In this document: piece after piece, positions 21,850 through 33,382 of the stretch | How positions within the stretch are numbered: the stretch's first letter is position 1 | How the letters are laid out: each line of letters starts with the position of its first letter | DNA from: Calycina herbarum | Taxonomy: Eukaryota > Ascomycota > Leotiomycetes > Helotiales > Pezizellaceae | Reading direction: 5' to 3' | Assembly: GCA_001414485.1 (NCBI GenBank) | Contig: LLEY01000013.1 | Span: 434,001 to 498,000 of the forward strand | Length of the DNA: 64,000 nt | Notes under the pieces: generated by a model | Databases searched by the model: none | What the model saw: the letters and a program-made list of their open reading frames with translations, nothing else | Told to the model about the DNA's origin: nothing | Program-made: the position numbers and the translations under genes

Positions 21850-23007
21850 ATGAATAAAAAGGGCGCTCGACTGGAAGGCCTGCGAGGCCTCGAAACTACC
21901 GGTGATGAAAATAATATTAGGGCACATGTGAATGAAAGCACCACAAACATGGCCGACAACACATATATTTCTCCAGCTTGCGAGGCATGCAAAAGAAAGA
22001 AGTGCAAAGTACTACTCCTTGAACTGCATCAAGATCTCCAAGCTAACTTTATTTTAGTGTGATCGACAAGTGTAGGGAAACGCGGCCCTTCTACTTCCCC
22101 TTCATTGAGATGGACTCTATTATTGACTTAGTCAGGCCTACCTGCGGTCAATGTGAATCTTCACGAATGCTGTGTAAATATGCAGAGAGTAACAAGAGGT
22201 CAGTGCCTTTCGTGGTTATATTTGGACAGTGCTGATGACACTAGGGGCATACCAACAGGCTATCTCGGATTGCTCGAACAGAGGCTCCAAAAAACCGAAG
22301 AAGCGCTGTATAAAACACTTTCCGAACTCAACTTGTTGAAAAGCAGTGGTCATTCCTCAGATTCCGGCAACTTTGTCTCCCAGGAGCTGCTTCGCCGCGA
22401 TTTAAACGCAAACAAGCATGCAAGAATGGAAGAGTGGAAAGAGTACCCACTGGAAGGTCCAGGTGCCATCGAAAAATGGCAGCGATATATGAGAAGAAGC
22501 GAAATAACTTCTGATGGTAATTTTCCATTGTTTTAGTTGATCCAAACAACTGACACCTTTCGAAGGCGAACCAGAAATCCCAATTGAATCCAACCGACCA
22601 TATCAGAACCCAGCACCAATACCATCAACACCTATTTCCGAAGTGAGATCGTTATATTATGATATCAATATGAACTTACCTCCCCATTTCCTGGCCGCAA
22701 CCCAAAATCATTCCTCAGGAAACTTTCGTCCGTTTGTAGACAATGCCTCGTCACTACACATTCAAGCTGATTTAACAACCCACGAACACAATCAGCATTA
22801 CAACAAAGCACCTGCTACGGCCAATGAAGAGAAGAGATTGGTGAAAGATTTTCAAAGTAACAGTGCTGAAGCCTGGCAAGGTATGTCCCATCCCATTTTC
22901 AAGTCGATCCTAACCATCGCACAGGGCAAGGAGAACAATACGAGGAAGAACCCCAGTTGACACAAGCACAACTATTATATTCAACAATGAAGCACATTTA
23001 TTATTGA
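21850..23007 (+). CDS. Zn2Cys6 transcription factor; N-terminal half clear, remainder degenerate or truncated
   Basis: Exons 21850-22008, 22058-22071, 22136-22198, 22245-22516, 22566-22880 and 22925-23007 join in frame. Together the first three encode a perfect binuclear zinc cluster, C-x2-C-x6-C-x6-C-x2-C-x6-C (ACEACKRKKCKCDRQV then PTCGQCESSRMLCKY). A linker and a short coiled coil (GLLEQRLQKTEEALYKTLSEL) follow. Introns are 49, 64, 46, 49 and 44 bp. The second exon is only 14 nt and lies within the zinc cluster. The start could be 21949 (MADNTYIS) instead of 21850. The frame stops at 23007 after about 301 residues. Downstream to about 23900 I can find no convincing Fungal_trans domain, so the protein is either short or truncated. 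Its neighbour is the GMC oxidoreductase. Confidence 0.7.
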
Positions 23008-23998
23008 AGTCCCGCGAGCGAAATCAGATAACGATTTCTGTTAATAAAAAAATCCCCATTCAGATTGCCGGCCACGAGAACTTCAGTACTTGTCGGAAGG
23101 TATGTGTATTAAATTATTTGCAAATGTCAGCCCTGATTTAATCGCGGATTGGAAACCCAATGTCACGTGGTGCTCGTTTTGTGGGTGCCCGGTGAGTCTA
23201 TTCGAATTAATGACTGTTTTTCTTGTTCTCATTTCTTTTTACCTTCCCGAATTCCGTCGGGAGCTCGTATCCAATATCACAATATGCTTCTCATTTGTAC
23301 ACCTAGGAGGTAGAGGAACTTCTTGCTTTCCCAGTTTAGCAGCACGTGTTTGTGAAAATCTCGATGGGGATACCATTATGCTAACCCCATTGTTGATTGA
23401 ATGCCTATGGGCTATCCATCTCCGGTATCCCCAAATCCCGGCAAGACGACCAGATGCGCAGGACTTGCAATCGAATGATTTGGCCAATCAAAGTAAGTTT
23501 TGTACCTTTTTCTGAGTTTCGGGGTTCCGGTAATGCATATCTCGTTTCAAATTTACATGCACCGGGCTTCTGTTTCTCGTCATCTTCGCTGACTGCTGCA
23601 CCAGACTCACCCGTTGCATTGCAGTATTCATTAATCAAGGCAATTGTATGGTTTACCAAGGGTAAGCACTTACGACGAAGCGAATTGGATCAACTTTTTT
23701 ATGACAAAAGATCTTACTCATCTTCAAGCAGGTTACATTCATCCAATCCTAAGTTGCACGACATATCCCATCAGTGGACGTTGTGGGTCACTGTGTCTGT
23801 GCAAGTCAATAAGATCCGTTCCTCCTTGGAGATGCTAAAATATCATTGGCTCTATTCTCTGGCACCAGCCACATTGACCCACAATGTCCACTGCCGCACC
23901 TGATGGGATACCCCTCAATTACCCCATACCTCCCCGCTACCCCGCCAACTTCTTTCAAACAATCTACACAAATCCAATCGAATTGCAGTTGTATCGAA

Positions 23999-25941
23999 AT
24001 GACTGAAGTTTATGATTTTATCGTTGTGGGGGGTAAGTTAAACCTACCAAAGCTGCAAGTATCAAAACTAATTAAACTTCCAGGCGGGACGTCAGGCTGC
24101 GTAGTAGCAAGCCGGCTAGCCTCTTCTCCCTCTGCGCCCCGAGTTCTCCTCATTGAAGGCAAGTGATCCTACTACTAGAAATGAAGATTGAAACTGACAA
24201 TAATTTGCAGGCGGTGGTGCAAATTCCAATCCCGCATTTCGAACACCAGAGAATCGCTGGCCGCTAGTATTTACCGAGCCATCTGTCGAATGGGGCTACG
24301 TATCTACTCCGCAGATGCATCTCGCTGGTCAACAAATCCCCGTCCCTAGAGGTAAAGGCCTAGGAGGCACCAGTGCCGTCAATTTCGCTTGCTGGTTGAT
24401 TGGAGATAAAAATGATTTTGAGGAATGGGCCGAGTTGGTAGGCGATGATGATTGGAGATGGGAAGGGGAAAACGGAGTCAAGAATCGATTTAGGAAGATT
24501 GAGAACGTGCATGAGGTTGGTGAAGGTGTCAGCGAAACTCAAAAGGTTTTGGCAGATAATGAGCTATTGAAGTTGCATTCCAAGGAAGGAAAGGTTGATC
24601 TATCTTATGACCAGTTCTGGGAGGGTCGTGAGAGTATGGCTATTCAAATTGCACAAGAAATGGGAGTATGTTTAGTCACATTTCATTCGTTTCTTAAGGG
24701 GAACTGCTGCTAATATAAGATAGGTTCCAATTAACGGTGATAACAACTCTGGGACCCCCCGCGGCCTTGGACTATCCCCTTCCACATTTTACAAAGGTGC
24801 TCGTGTCACTTCTGCTTCGGCATACTTGAGTTCACCGCCAGCAAACCTTACCATAGTCACGGACAGCATTGTGGACAAGGTCCTTTTCGATGAATCTAAG
24901 CGAGCGACCGGAGTTGTGACCATTGAAGGGACAATCTACAATGCATCTAAAGAAATTGTGGTTTCCGGTGGTGCTTTCGATTCTCCAAAAATCCTCCTTC
25001 GATCTGGAGTTGGTCCAACAGATGAACTCAAGGATCTTTCGATTCCGGTTATTCATCATGTTCCGGGTGTCGGAAAGAACCTCATGGATCATTGTCTCTG
25101 TATCACGACTCATCTTCTGAAAGAAGATTATGAACCGGTTATCAACCCAACCCGAGACCCGCTATTCAGCACTAGCGGTCAATGTCCCATGGCTTGGGTC
25201 CAATTACCAAGAATTCTCGAGTCAGAGGAATGTAAGAAATAACTACATCAAGAACATGTATGTTGTCAAAGCTAACACTCAAAATACAGTTCACGAGCTC
25301 CCCGGAAATGTGAAAGCCCACATCTCCAAAGTGCCAACAACCGAAATCATGATCTTTGGCGTCAACCTAGGCCTACAACTACCAAGAGAAAACGCCGAAC
25401 TCCTCAACATCTCCATAGGTCTCATGAACGGACAATCAAAAGGCACAGTGAAACTCAGCTCCTCAGATCCAAAATCCCCCGCACTCATCGATCTCCAATA
25501 TCTCTCACATCCATACGATCGTCGAGTTGGAATCGAAAGTATCCGCAAAGCCATGGAATTTGGAACAGCACCTACTGTGAAAGCTCTGTCCGAAACTGTG
25601 CTACAAGCTCCAAAGAGCGACAGCGATGAAGATATTTGGGAGTATCTCAAGGAAAAGATTAATCCCATTTTCCATTTTGCGGGGACTTGTAAGATGGGGA
25701 AGGAAGAGGATGATTTGGCGGTTGTGGATAAAAATTTTAGGGTTCGGGGTTTGAATGGCTTGAGGGTTGTGGATCATAGTGTTGCGCCTTTGATGGTTAA
25801 TAATCATGTACAGAGTACTTGTTACCTCATTGTAAGTCTTTCTATTTCTCGTTTCGATAACTTTGATGGAGGTTCTCTCGCTAACTTCTTGGATAGGGAG
25901 AGACTGCTGCCGAGAAAGTCATTAAGGAGTATGCGTTGTAA
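23999..25941 (+). CDS. GMC-family FAD oxidoreductase (choline dehydrogenase/aryl-alcohol oxidase-like)
   Basis: Six exons (23999-24032, 24084-24158, 24211-24665, 24724-25231, 25290-25831, 25897-25941) join in frame to 552 residues. The second intron uses a GC donor. The FAD-binding motif is VVGGGTSGCVVASRLA near the N-terminus. GGTSAVNFACWLIG is the first GMC signature and GAFDSPKILLRSGVGP the second. HFAGTCKMG and the C-terminal VVDHSVAPLMVNNHVQSTCYLIGE contain the catalytic His region. There is no signal peptide, so the enzyme is probably intracellular. The family oxidises alcohols or sugars with FAD. The substrate is unknown. It is the only intact redox enzyme in the 15.7-26 kb accessory block. 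Confidence 0.9.
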
Positions 25942-28851
25942 TATGTGTGGTGATATCACATAGATTGTATGGTTTGTGATTCGATAGAGACAACGATGGA
26001 AAGGAGAGACTCTACCTTTTAATGATTCTCTATTCTTCTACCTTCTTGGGAACCTAGTGTTTCTTCTTTTTTTCCAAGTGACCGCAAGTACTTTTTACCT
26101 GTCGATCTTCAGTCAGCTCCAAAACTGTTCATACCTTAGACATTGAAATCTCGCCTCAAGTTTTAGCCACTGCTTTGCTTATGGCCGCGTTCTTCGTATT
26201 AAGTATCTAAGAATGTCTAAAAGAGCCTAAATCTCCATGTCTTATTTGTTGCAGGCCTTTAAGGATCATCACATCACACTTTCTTTGAACATGCTAGCCC
26301 CGTAAACAGGAACTAGAACCACAGCATGCTGTGTTAAGAGGGTTAAATTGTGTTTAAGAACCAGGCAGTTATTAGGAAGTTGCTTTCTATTTTTTTTTTA
26401 GTAGCTCGCTCGTTGATTTACCAGCTTGCCCGCTGGCTCCCAACCTAGGTTGCAAACCTTTCTTTACTAGGCAGTCTCGACGGGTGCAGCTCAGCACCTT
26501 GCAGCTTGTTCCGCCCCAAAAGAAAATCGCAAAAGAATAATAAAAATCCGAGAGAATCCAATAGCTAATAAATAGTCACTATCTCAAAGGATCTGGATTT
26601 TCGGTTGGGATTGTGGTTTCAATGGAGTTTTGCGACAGTATCTCATGTACAAGAAATCCGGCGTACGAGCCGTACTCGTATAGGCTGTAAGTACCCTATC
26701 TCAGTTTCTAGGTTTATCGTCACGTTACAGACCTCGAATTTCAGAGCCGAGCCCAGACCACGGTCGAGGTCGACGCGGTGCTGGTCGTTCGCGTGTCGTT
26801 CTTTCCTTTTCAGTGTCTTGTGTTGACACTCCGAGGGAAGGAGCGAGGACAACCGCAGTGGCAGGAACAACACACTTCCCAATACGGAAAACTCCGAGTA
26901 TAAGCCCCCCCCCCCTTTCAGATCCCTTCCATATACATTAGCTACTTTTTTGTCATTGAAAGTGAATCGCGGGGGGGCGGGGAACGGGGCGGGATTATTG
27001 AAGAGACAATTGTCCCTCTTTTCATACTTCATCCATACTGGAATTTTCGTACACATGGCGATGTGTTCTCCAGGACCTAGAGGCTTGAACTCCCAGGATT
27101 ATTGTTGTGCCATCTGGCGGGCCTGCAAAGCTGTCCTTCTCAGCACACGAGTAAAACCACCTTACCACCAACAAGATTAAATATACACTTTAGTTGCTTT
27201 TCCCTTGAGTAATCTCGAACGTCCCATAAAACTTATGCACGTTTTGAGGATATATATGAAGGTTGGGGACTGCTTAAGCAGAAAATCCGCTCATGATTGG
27301 AATTCGTGCCCGTACCTATTCTTTGCCTTCCCCTAGGATTTTCACGGCAGAATCACTATCACTTCTCACAACTTATTCAAGACAATAAACCGGAGTTCAA
27401 TGCTTCTGCGAGGGATTGCATTCTCGCTAGCTCTAGTAATTGAGAATGAAGGATGGCCATTGACTTCATATATCTGAAAACTTTTGAGGTCTTTTGTGTC
27501 TCTTTATATAAGTAGATTCAAGTATATTAACTTTCATAGCCAAGACACAAAGGATAAACACAAAGCGGCAATAACAACAACAACCATGGAAGTCTTTCCT
27601 TGCTGCTCTGGTAAGTACAAACTCAATTTATGGTTCCAAATTTCCAATCTTAGTTTGGTGGATTAATCACCAATTAGTTGATTAGATCGCAAAGCAAACC
27701 GCAACAAAGACCTTCACCGGCGCAATTTACAGACCAGCATCCGCCGTGTCACGATTTGATGCAAAAGACGGAGCTGGAATTTCAGAGGGCCTAGGACATA
27801 TTGTAGGTGTTCTCCGAGGATCTCTTTTTTCTCTTCCTAGTTGTTAAGAGAGGGTTGAGATACAACCGCAGTTTTCGCCCCCTTCATCCTCGGACGCACG
27901 TGTAGAAATGACACTACTAACTCCGAGATCCTCTGCAGTCTGGTGCTTGATTATGTTTTTGAGAGAGTTTTTAACAGGGGAGGTTTTGGGTAAGGGATAA
28001 AAGTTCACTTGGTCCACCTACTATCTTGCTGTATAGCTAAATTTATATCAATATTTATTTTTGGCTTGATACTCTTGTGGAATAAAATGAAGTTTTTGAG
28101 GTAGATCTGAGTTAGTTCTCCCTTAGCAAATAATTGAATCAGTGGTAGTAGCCCGCGCTCATATACGCTCTCTCTGCTACAGCCTTCACTTCTTCACGAG
28201 TCAATTTTCTTCTCCATCGACTAAAATATATTATCCGACAATATCTAGAACATGAAAATAAAAACATAAAACTTAGAAGAAACATATCAAAAATCAAAAG
28301 TCGTTGATTTCAGTAACGCTATTCATTCAACTTAATTGCTCTAGATAATCTATTAGGATTTTTCAAGTGAAAACTATTCAGATATTCATAGAAACAATAC
28401 TTCCAAACAAACCTAATTCATTCTAAATACCTCCATTCAATCCACCTAATTATCTCAAACTATCTCGTAAAAGATTTTTAAACAAATAATATTTCAACAT
28501 CCACAAGAGTAACAGGCTCGCCCACTATCGAACAAATATCCCATTAATATCCTAACTATTCATTTCCAAATAACAGATAGAATAAACAAGAGTAAGAAAT
28601 CCGAAGTCCTTTACAACCCACTAGTACTTTCACTATCAACTCAACCGCCATCGTTTCAGAGTAATCAGACTTCTATAAAAATATACAAATGAAAAAGAAA
28701 TTAGCCTAGCATATTTAATGCAATAATGCGACCGTGGAGAGAAGAGGAGAATAAGTCTCGATCTTGCAGCCGCACAGCCGAGACGATCCGAGACGTGGAA
28801 GAAGACAGGGACAATTCCAACGCCGACTCGGAAATCATTGTATTTTTCAGT
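25942..28851. other. Long intergenic region, partly AT-rich
   Basis: No firm gene. A 14-bp palindrome CACAGCATGCTGTG lies at 26320-26333. A degenerate GCTCGCTCG/GCTTGCCCGCTGG stretch is at about 26403-26440. The stretch 28200-28700 is strongly AT-rich. A possible small gene at 27585-27840 is described separately. Confidence 0.5.
27585..27840 (+). other. Possible small spliced gene, unresolved
   Basis: CAACAACCATGG resembles a fungal start context and is followed by a GTAAGT donor and a TTGATTAG acceptor. The downstream frame IAKQTATKTFTGAIYRPASA is open but is not in phase with the ATG. It could be a small gene with an indel or simply chance. Confidence 0.25.
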
Positions 28852-29000
28852 GACTATTTGGCTTATTGGCTTACTCGCTGGCTCACTCGCCGTTTACTAG
28901 CTTACTTATTAATTGCCCAGCTTACTCTCGCCAGCTTAACCGCTGGCTTACTAGCTCTTATAGCTTACTAGTTGTCAAAATTTCACCAGCTTACCCTCTC
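28852..29000. repeat. Degenerate GCTTACTCGCTGG repeat field
   Basis: About ten imperfect units of GCTTACT(C/A)GC(T/C)GG occur head to tail. The same heptamer (AGTAAGC) recurs at 5355-5435 and 53680-53994. The open frame across it is a by-product of the repeat. Confidence 0.6.
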
Positions 29001-29309
29001 AAATATGAAATCAAAGTCGAGAATGAATTTTGGAAATCACATCAGTCACATAATAAATACACCCTCATTTCTCATCAAACTCACGTTGAGACTTCTCACT
29101 AATACCTATGAGCCTCTCTACAATACACAAAATATCCTTTTGATCTTATTCCCAAATCCTCGGCGCGAAGGCCACGTGTGACTCCATAACAAACCCTCCC
29201 ATCGTTCCAAGGATAAAATAAAACTCCGGAAACAAAAGAAAACCCAATCCTAAACACCAAAGCCCAAAGGCTTTCTTGTTCCCTGTGATGCCTCTCCCCC
29301 ATTACTAAT

Positions 29310-31076
29310 TCAGCTCGTTGAACTGATGGTGTTTATGAAACATTGGTATTTATCCTGTTGCTGACCCATAGGTTTCTTAGTCTTGCTTATAATCTTCGTG
29401 ACTGGTGATGGGCCGTTGGTCGTCGCCCAGATGACTTGCTCTTCAGGCTCAACGACTTTCTCTGCTTGTACTATCTCTTGTTTTTCTGCAGGAGGTTGCT
29501 CTGTATCCCTTGGGAGTCGCATGGCTAGAAGCACGTATTCTGCTCTAGTCATGTTGTCCATGACGTCTTCCATATATCTTCTGACTTCATCAGGTGGAGC
29601 AACCACCCTTTGCAATGCCTCGATATATCTGGGGTTTGCATAGAGTCTGATGGTAATGGGTTGGTAGTAATCCAAATTTGGGTCGTATGTTGGAGAATCG
29701 CTGCTACTGCCCTTGCGTGCGATTAAAAATGAGACAATGACCAGACCATTTCCTGTATACGGATCAACCCCTTTGTACTCTAAAATACTGAATTTTGGAA
29801 ATAGATAACGGTCGCCATTGCCACCCGTGAACTCGAAAGCCATGCCAGTAACATCCCCCTTTGAAGGGACTGGGCCTTTTGACCGCAGTGCCTGTGGTTG
29901 AGCTTGAGCTACAGGTTTAGGGGGTGGTGGGGTTGGCATCGCGCGGACAACCGGCGCAGGACTTTGAGCAGGTCGTGATATGTGATTGCCTTGAGGCGTT
30001 GCGGTCCCTGAAGGCGATGGCGACTGCATCGCTGTTGGGGGTTGGCTCGGAGCAGTTTGTCGAGCTTTTTGTAACCGTGTGAGATCGTCAATGTGACTTT
30101 GGAATTTCTTCAGCTCATCCGATGACGCCTGTCCCTGCGCTACAATTTTCATGAGTGCTTTCAATTCGGGATCGTTGGCTGCTCTTTCAGCCAACATTTG
30201 TATGACGGGGTCCTTGCTTTTATCGGTTGGATCAGCAGGATTTGGTAAGATCTGGTATGGCTTGGGAGTTGCTTGTCCATTTTGAAGAGTTCGTGATTGT
30301 CCATTCGCATGGGGAGAAGATGATTGAATGCTGTTTGGCGCAGGAGCTGGACTCATAGGAGTCTTCTTTACTTTATCTTGAGCATCAGGCGAGGGCCGTA
30401 CTGCTGCCTGTGGTAGAGGGAATTGTTGATGTTGTGGAGGAGGGGTAGGCGCTGGAGGAGGCATCATGCCATTCGGTGGGCCATATTGCATTACTGGCGG
30501 ACGAGACATAGGAGGAGGAGCTTGTGTGGACGCTGGGCGCATGTTCGGATCCTTAATCGTCCACATTACAGCGTCGAAACCGTGTGGTTCTACCACTATG
30601 GTACATCCTCCCAGTCTCGTCATGGTGTCCCGGGAGGGATTGTTGGGAGGCTCTTCACATCCCTTTCTCTTCGTAGTCTTCGTCCAGTATTTCTCGAATA
30701 TGCCTTCGCTGATCCATTTTTGTCGTGATCGTTGGAGGGAATCTGCTAAAACGCCGCTGTAACAAGATATGGGGTCAGCCTGAAATTCACATATACGACA
30801 CCAGCAGAGAGCTTACCTCTCAGAGACGGACTGGAATTCTTTCGACGGTAGGTTTTCCGGCTGTGGCTCGTCGACGGTAGGTAATGGTTGGCCAGGAGTG
30901 ATGGATTTTGGCAAGCTCTCCTTCTCTTCCACGATGGGTGAGGGAGCTGCTACAACTGGTGTTGGGGTTTGTCGCTGCTCTGGAGTAATGGATGTCGATG
31001 CGGATGCAGCTCTTTTTTTGGTCGCCGGTTCAGCTCTCGTAGAGCGCGAAGGAAGCTTCCTCTTCCTTCCCTCCAT
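29310..31076 (-). CDS. swc3: SWR1-complex subunit Swc3
   Basis: Two exons, 31076-30817 and 30756-29310, flank a 60-bp intron and give 568 residues. The N-terminal part carries a basic, probably nuclear-localising stretch (GRKRKLPSRSTRAEPATKKR). After it comes the Swc3 domain: LPKSITPGQPLPTVDEPQP, GVLADSLQRSRQKWISEGIF, EKYWTKTTKRKG, then MTRLGGCTIVVEPHGFDAVM. The middle is Pro/Gln-rich and disordered, and a conserved C-terminal domain begins near DRYLFPKFSILEYKG. Swc3 is a subunit of the SWR1 chromatin remodeller that exchanges H2A for H2A.Z. Length and architecture fit filamentous-fungal orthologues. The gene is divergent from the hydrolase at 31631, with 554 bp between start codons. Confidence 0.88.
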
Positions 31077-31630
31077 GTTTGCTGCCTCGCTGGTCGACAG
31101 CGGAATTAAATGGTGCGTTGTTGCCAAAAACGCGTCCCGGCCGCGATGGTGTAAAGTACTTTGCTTGGGGGGTGTGCAGCAGGTGGATTTTGACACAGCC
31201 CGAGTCTTGATGTGTTTGCAACAGCTGCAGCCCAGCCCTGACAATTGCGTGAACGGCCTTTTTCAATAGGATTTCTCTTTTCAATATTTCATCAACAATT
31301 CAAGTCGACGATTGGAAATCGGAAAATAATCATCAGAGTAGGGAGGTTGTGAAAGTGGTTGTTGGAAACTGGTACAAGTGCTTCCTCCGGAGAGCTAGGC
31401 AGGTAGCTTCAAAGTCACGTCACGTAATCGAGCTCTCCCAAATCATCTCTCTCTGTAGACATCCCCAAGGGAGGCACCAACCTGGCACGTGAGAAGTCTC
31501 ATGCTCCACAGTCTCAATATTGCAGTCCGTATGTTTTAATCTTTTTGTTCTTTTACTGCATTCCAAGTACGCTCGTTGGCGCATCAAGCGGCCTATTCTA
31601 ACATATATTCAGTTGCGTGTTCTCGTCGAG
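31077..31630. promoter_or_regulatory. Shared divergent promoter of swc3 and the ABHD12-like gene
   Basis: 554 bp lie between the two start codons, with no gene inside. I see no unambiguous TATA box. Confidence 0.4.
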
Positions 31631-33052
31631 ATGCCAGCTATTGCGCTTATATTTAAAAGGGCCTACTGGTCACTTTTGCTCGGAACTTTGTTTTATGTCT
31701 CTGCCCTGATAGCATTTACCAATCCATGGCTGCAAAGACAGTAAGCATTGTATCATATTGGGGTTTCATGGCGAGGCTGAATACTAAATAGCATTTTGTA
31801 CTGCCATAAATTCCATACAGCCTGGTGGCAAGATATCAGTAAACCGGAACAATTCGGCTTTGCTAGTATGTCCTAAAAATCTATTTCCTTTTGTTCAATC
31901 TAATGATGATTAGAAAATCAGATTACCCCTTTCAATTTCACGACTACTCCAGACAATGAAGTCCTCTATGCGTGGCATGTAATGCCCTTGGGTCTGTACG
32001 CCAAACATGAGTCTACAATACTGGGCCAACCACCAGCAGAGGATATCACTCGCACGAAAGCTTTCCAGCTTCTACGCGATGACCCTGATTCAAGGCTGAT
32101 CATAAATTGTCAGACTCCTTTCCGTCCCTTTACTGCTGTCTGCTTATACTTCTTAGTTCATGGGGTATTTGCTTCAATCCCTCTTCCAACACCAGACTAA
32201 CGAATATCAGAACGCGGGCACAGTCGCTCAAGGCTGGCGAACCGACAGCTACCGTGCTTTATCTGATGCCAACACCAACAATATTCATATTTTGGCTCTT
32301 GATTATCGTGGGTTTGGCCTCTCGACAGGCTCACCTACTGAGTCTGGACTTATTATCGATGGCATTGCAGCCGTGGACTGGGCTTTACGTATTGCAAAAG
32401 TCCCCTCTGACAGAATCGTTATCCTCGGCCACAGTCTTGGGACTGCAGTGAGTACGGCGGTTGCAGAACATTACGCTCTGAAGGGTATCGAATTTGCCGG
32501 CGTTGTCCTGATTTCGGGTTTTACTTCTATCAAGGAGCTACTTCCTGATTATTCGATTGCTGGATATCTCCCTGTCTTGTCACCGCTCAAATCATCTCCA
32601 GCTCTACTGAAACTTTTCAACAGTTTCGTGGTAGACAATTGGCCCTCGGCGACCCGACTGGCAAACTTTGTGCGAGTAAGCAAAAAGATGCGTCTTTTCA
32701 TATTACATGCCAAAGATGATTATGACATCCCATGGTTTCACTCAGAAGGATTGTTTGCCGCAGCTGCAAATGCTACGATTGAGGGAGGAATGGAATCCTC
32801 GTTACTCCAGAAGATGAAGGCAAGAAACACGATCGATATGGGTGACGGGGCATTTATCAGCACATGGAAAGCCGGACCGGATAATATTATACGAGAAGAG
32901 ATTGTTGTTTATGGGGGTGAGTACTCTTGTGGCTATTAATACCATCTACTGACCATCTTTAAGAGCACAACAGAATCCTGACATATGCTACTGTTTCATT
33001 GGCCGCATTGAAGGCGTTTGGATTTGATGAGGGGGGTGTTTTGCCGCTGTAG
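31631..33052 (+). CDS. ABHD12-like membrane-anchored alpha/beta hydrolase
   Basis: Six exons (31631-31740, 31792-31865, 31914-32108, 32157-32164, 32211-32916, 32964-33052) join in frame to 393 residues. Exon 4 is only 8 nt (TTCATGGG) and supplies the HG of the LIINFHGNAGTVAQGW oxyanion segment. Residues 11-30 (AYWSLLLGTLFYVSALIAF) form an N-terminal membrane anchor. NQITPFNFTTTPDNEVLYAWHVMPLG precedes the hydrolase core. DYRGFGLSTG, the nucleophile elbow GHSLGTA, an acidic region in LHAKDDYDIP, and the catalytic His in YGEHNRI follow. Mammalian ABHD12 hydrolyses monoacylglycerol and lysophosphatidylserine, and fungal orthologues are presumed lipid hydrolases. Without the micro-exon the protein would lose its oxyanion motif, so annotation software may misplace this region. 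Confidence 0.88.
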
Positions 33053-33382
33053 ATAATCTTTGGGCGCTTAGAATATGTACTGTAGATTGTTCGTTGTATG
33101 TGTGATGTATGTTGATGTGAATTTGAATGAAGTCTTTATAACTTTCTAGCCTTGAGAGAAGGAGCTTGCCATGCACAACGAAATAAAGCAGCAGTACACC
33201 TAAGTTTCTAGTATATTTTAAAATTCACTGAATTCAATGGGGAAGGTGCCGCTTTTAACGTCTATTTGAGTTAGGATCCTCCAATCGGACATAATCTCGG
33301 AACAACCCCGCCATCCCACCAGAATTCTTGCAGGCGACCAAGTTCCACGTCAACAACATACATCCTAAACCAAGGCACAACA

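Noticed and set aside
23008..23905. Continuation of the Zn2Cys6 regulator
   Set aside because: Several short frames exist, but none shows Fungal_trans motifs and they cannot be spliced into one convincing model.
15700..25941. Possible secondary-metabolite cluster (P450, GMC oxidoreductase, two regulators, dehydrogenase)
   Set aside because: No PKS, NRPS, terpene synthase or prenyltransferase is present, and the P450 is dead. Proximity alone does not make a cluster.
28726..28971. Open frame rich in Leu, Ala and Thr that could look like a membrane peptide
   Set aside because: Its second half is simply the translation of the GCTTACTCGCTGG repeat field.
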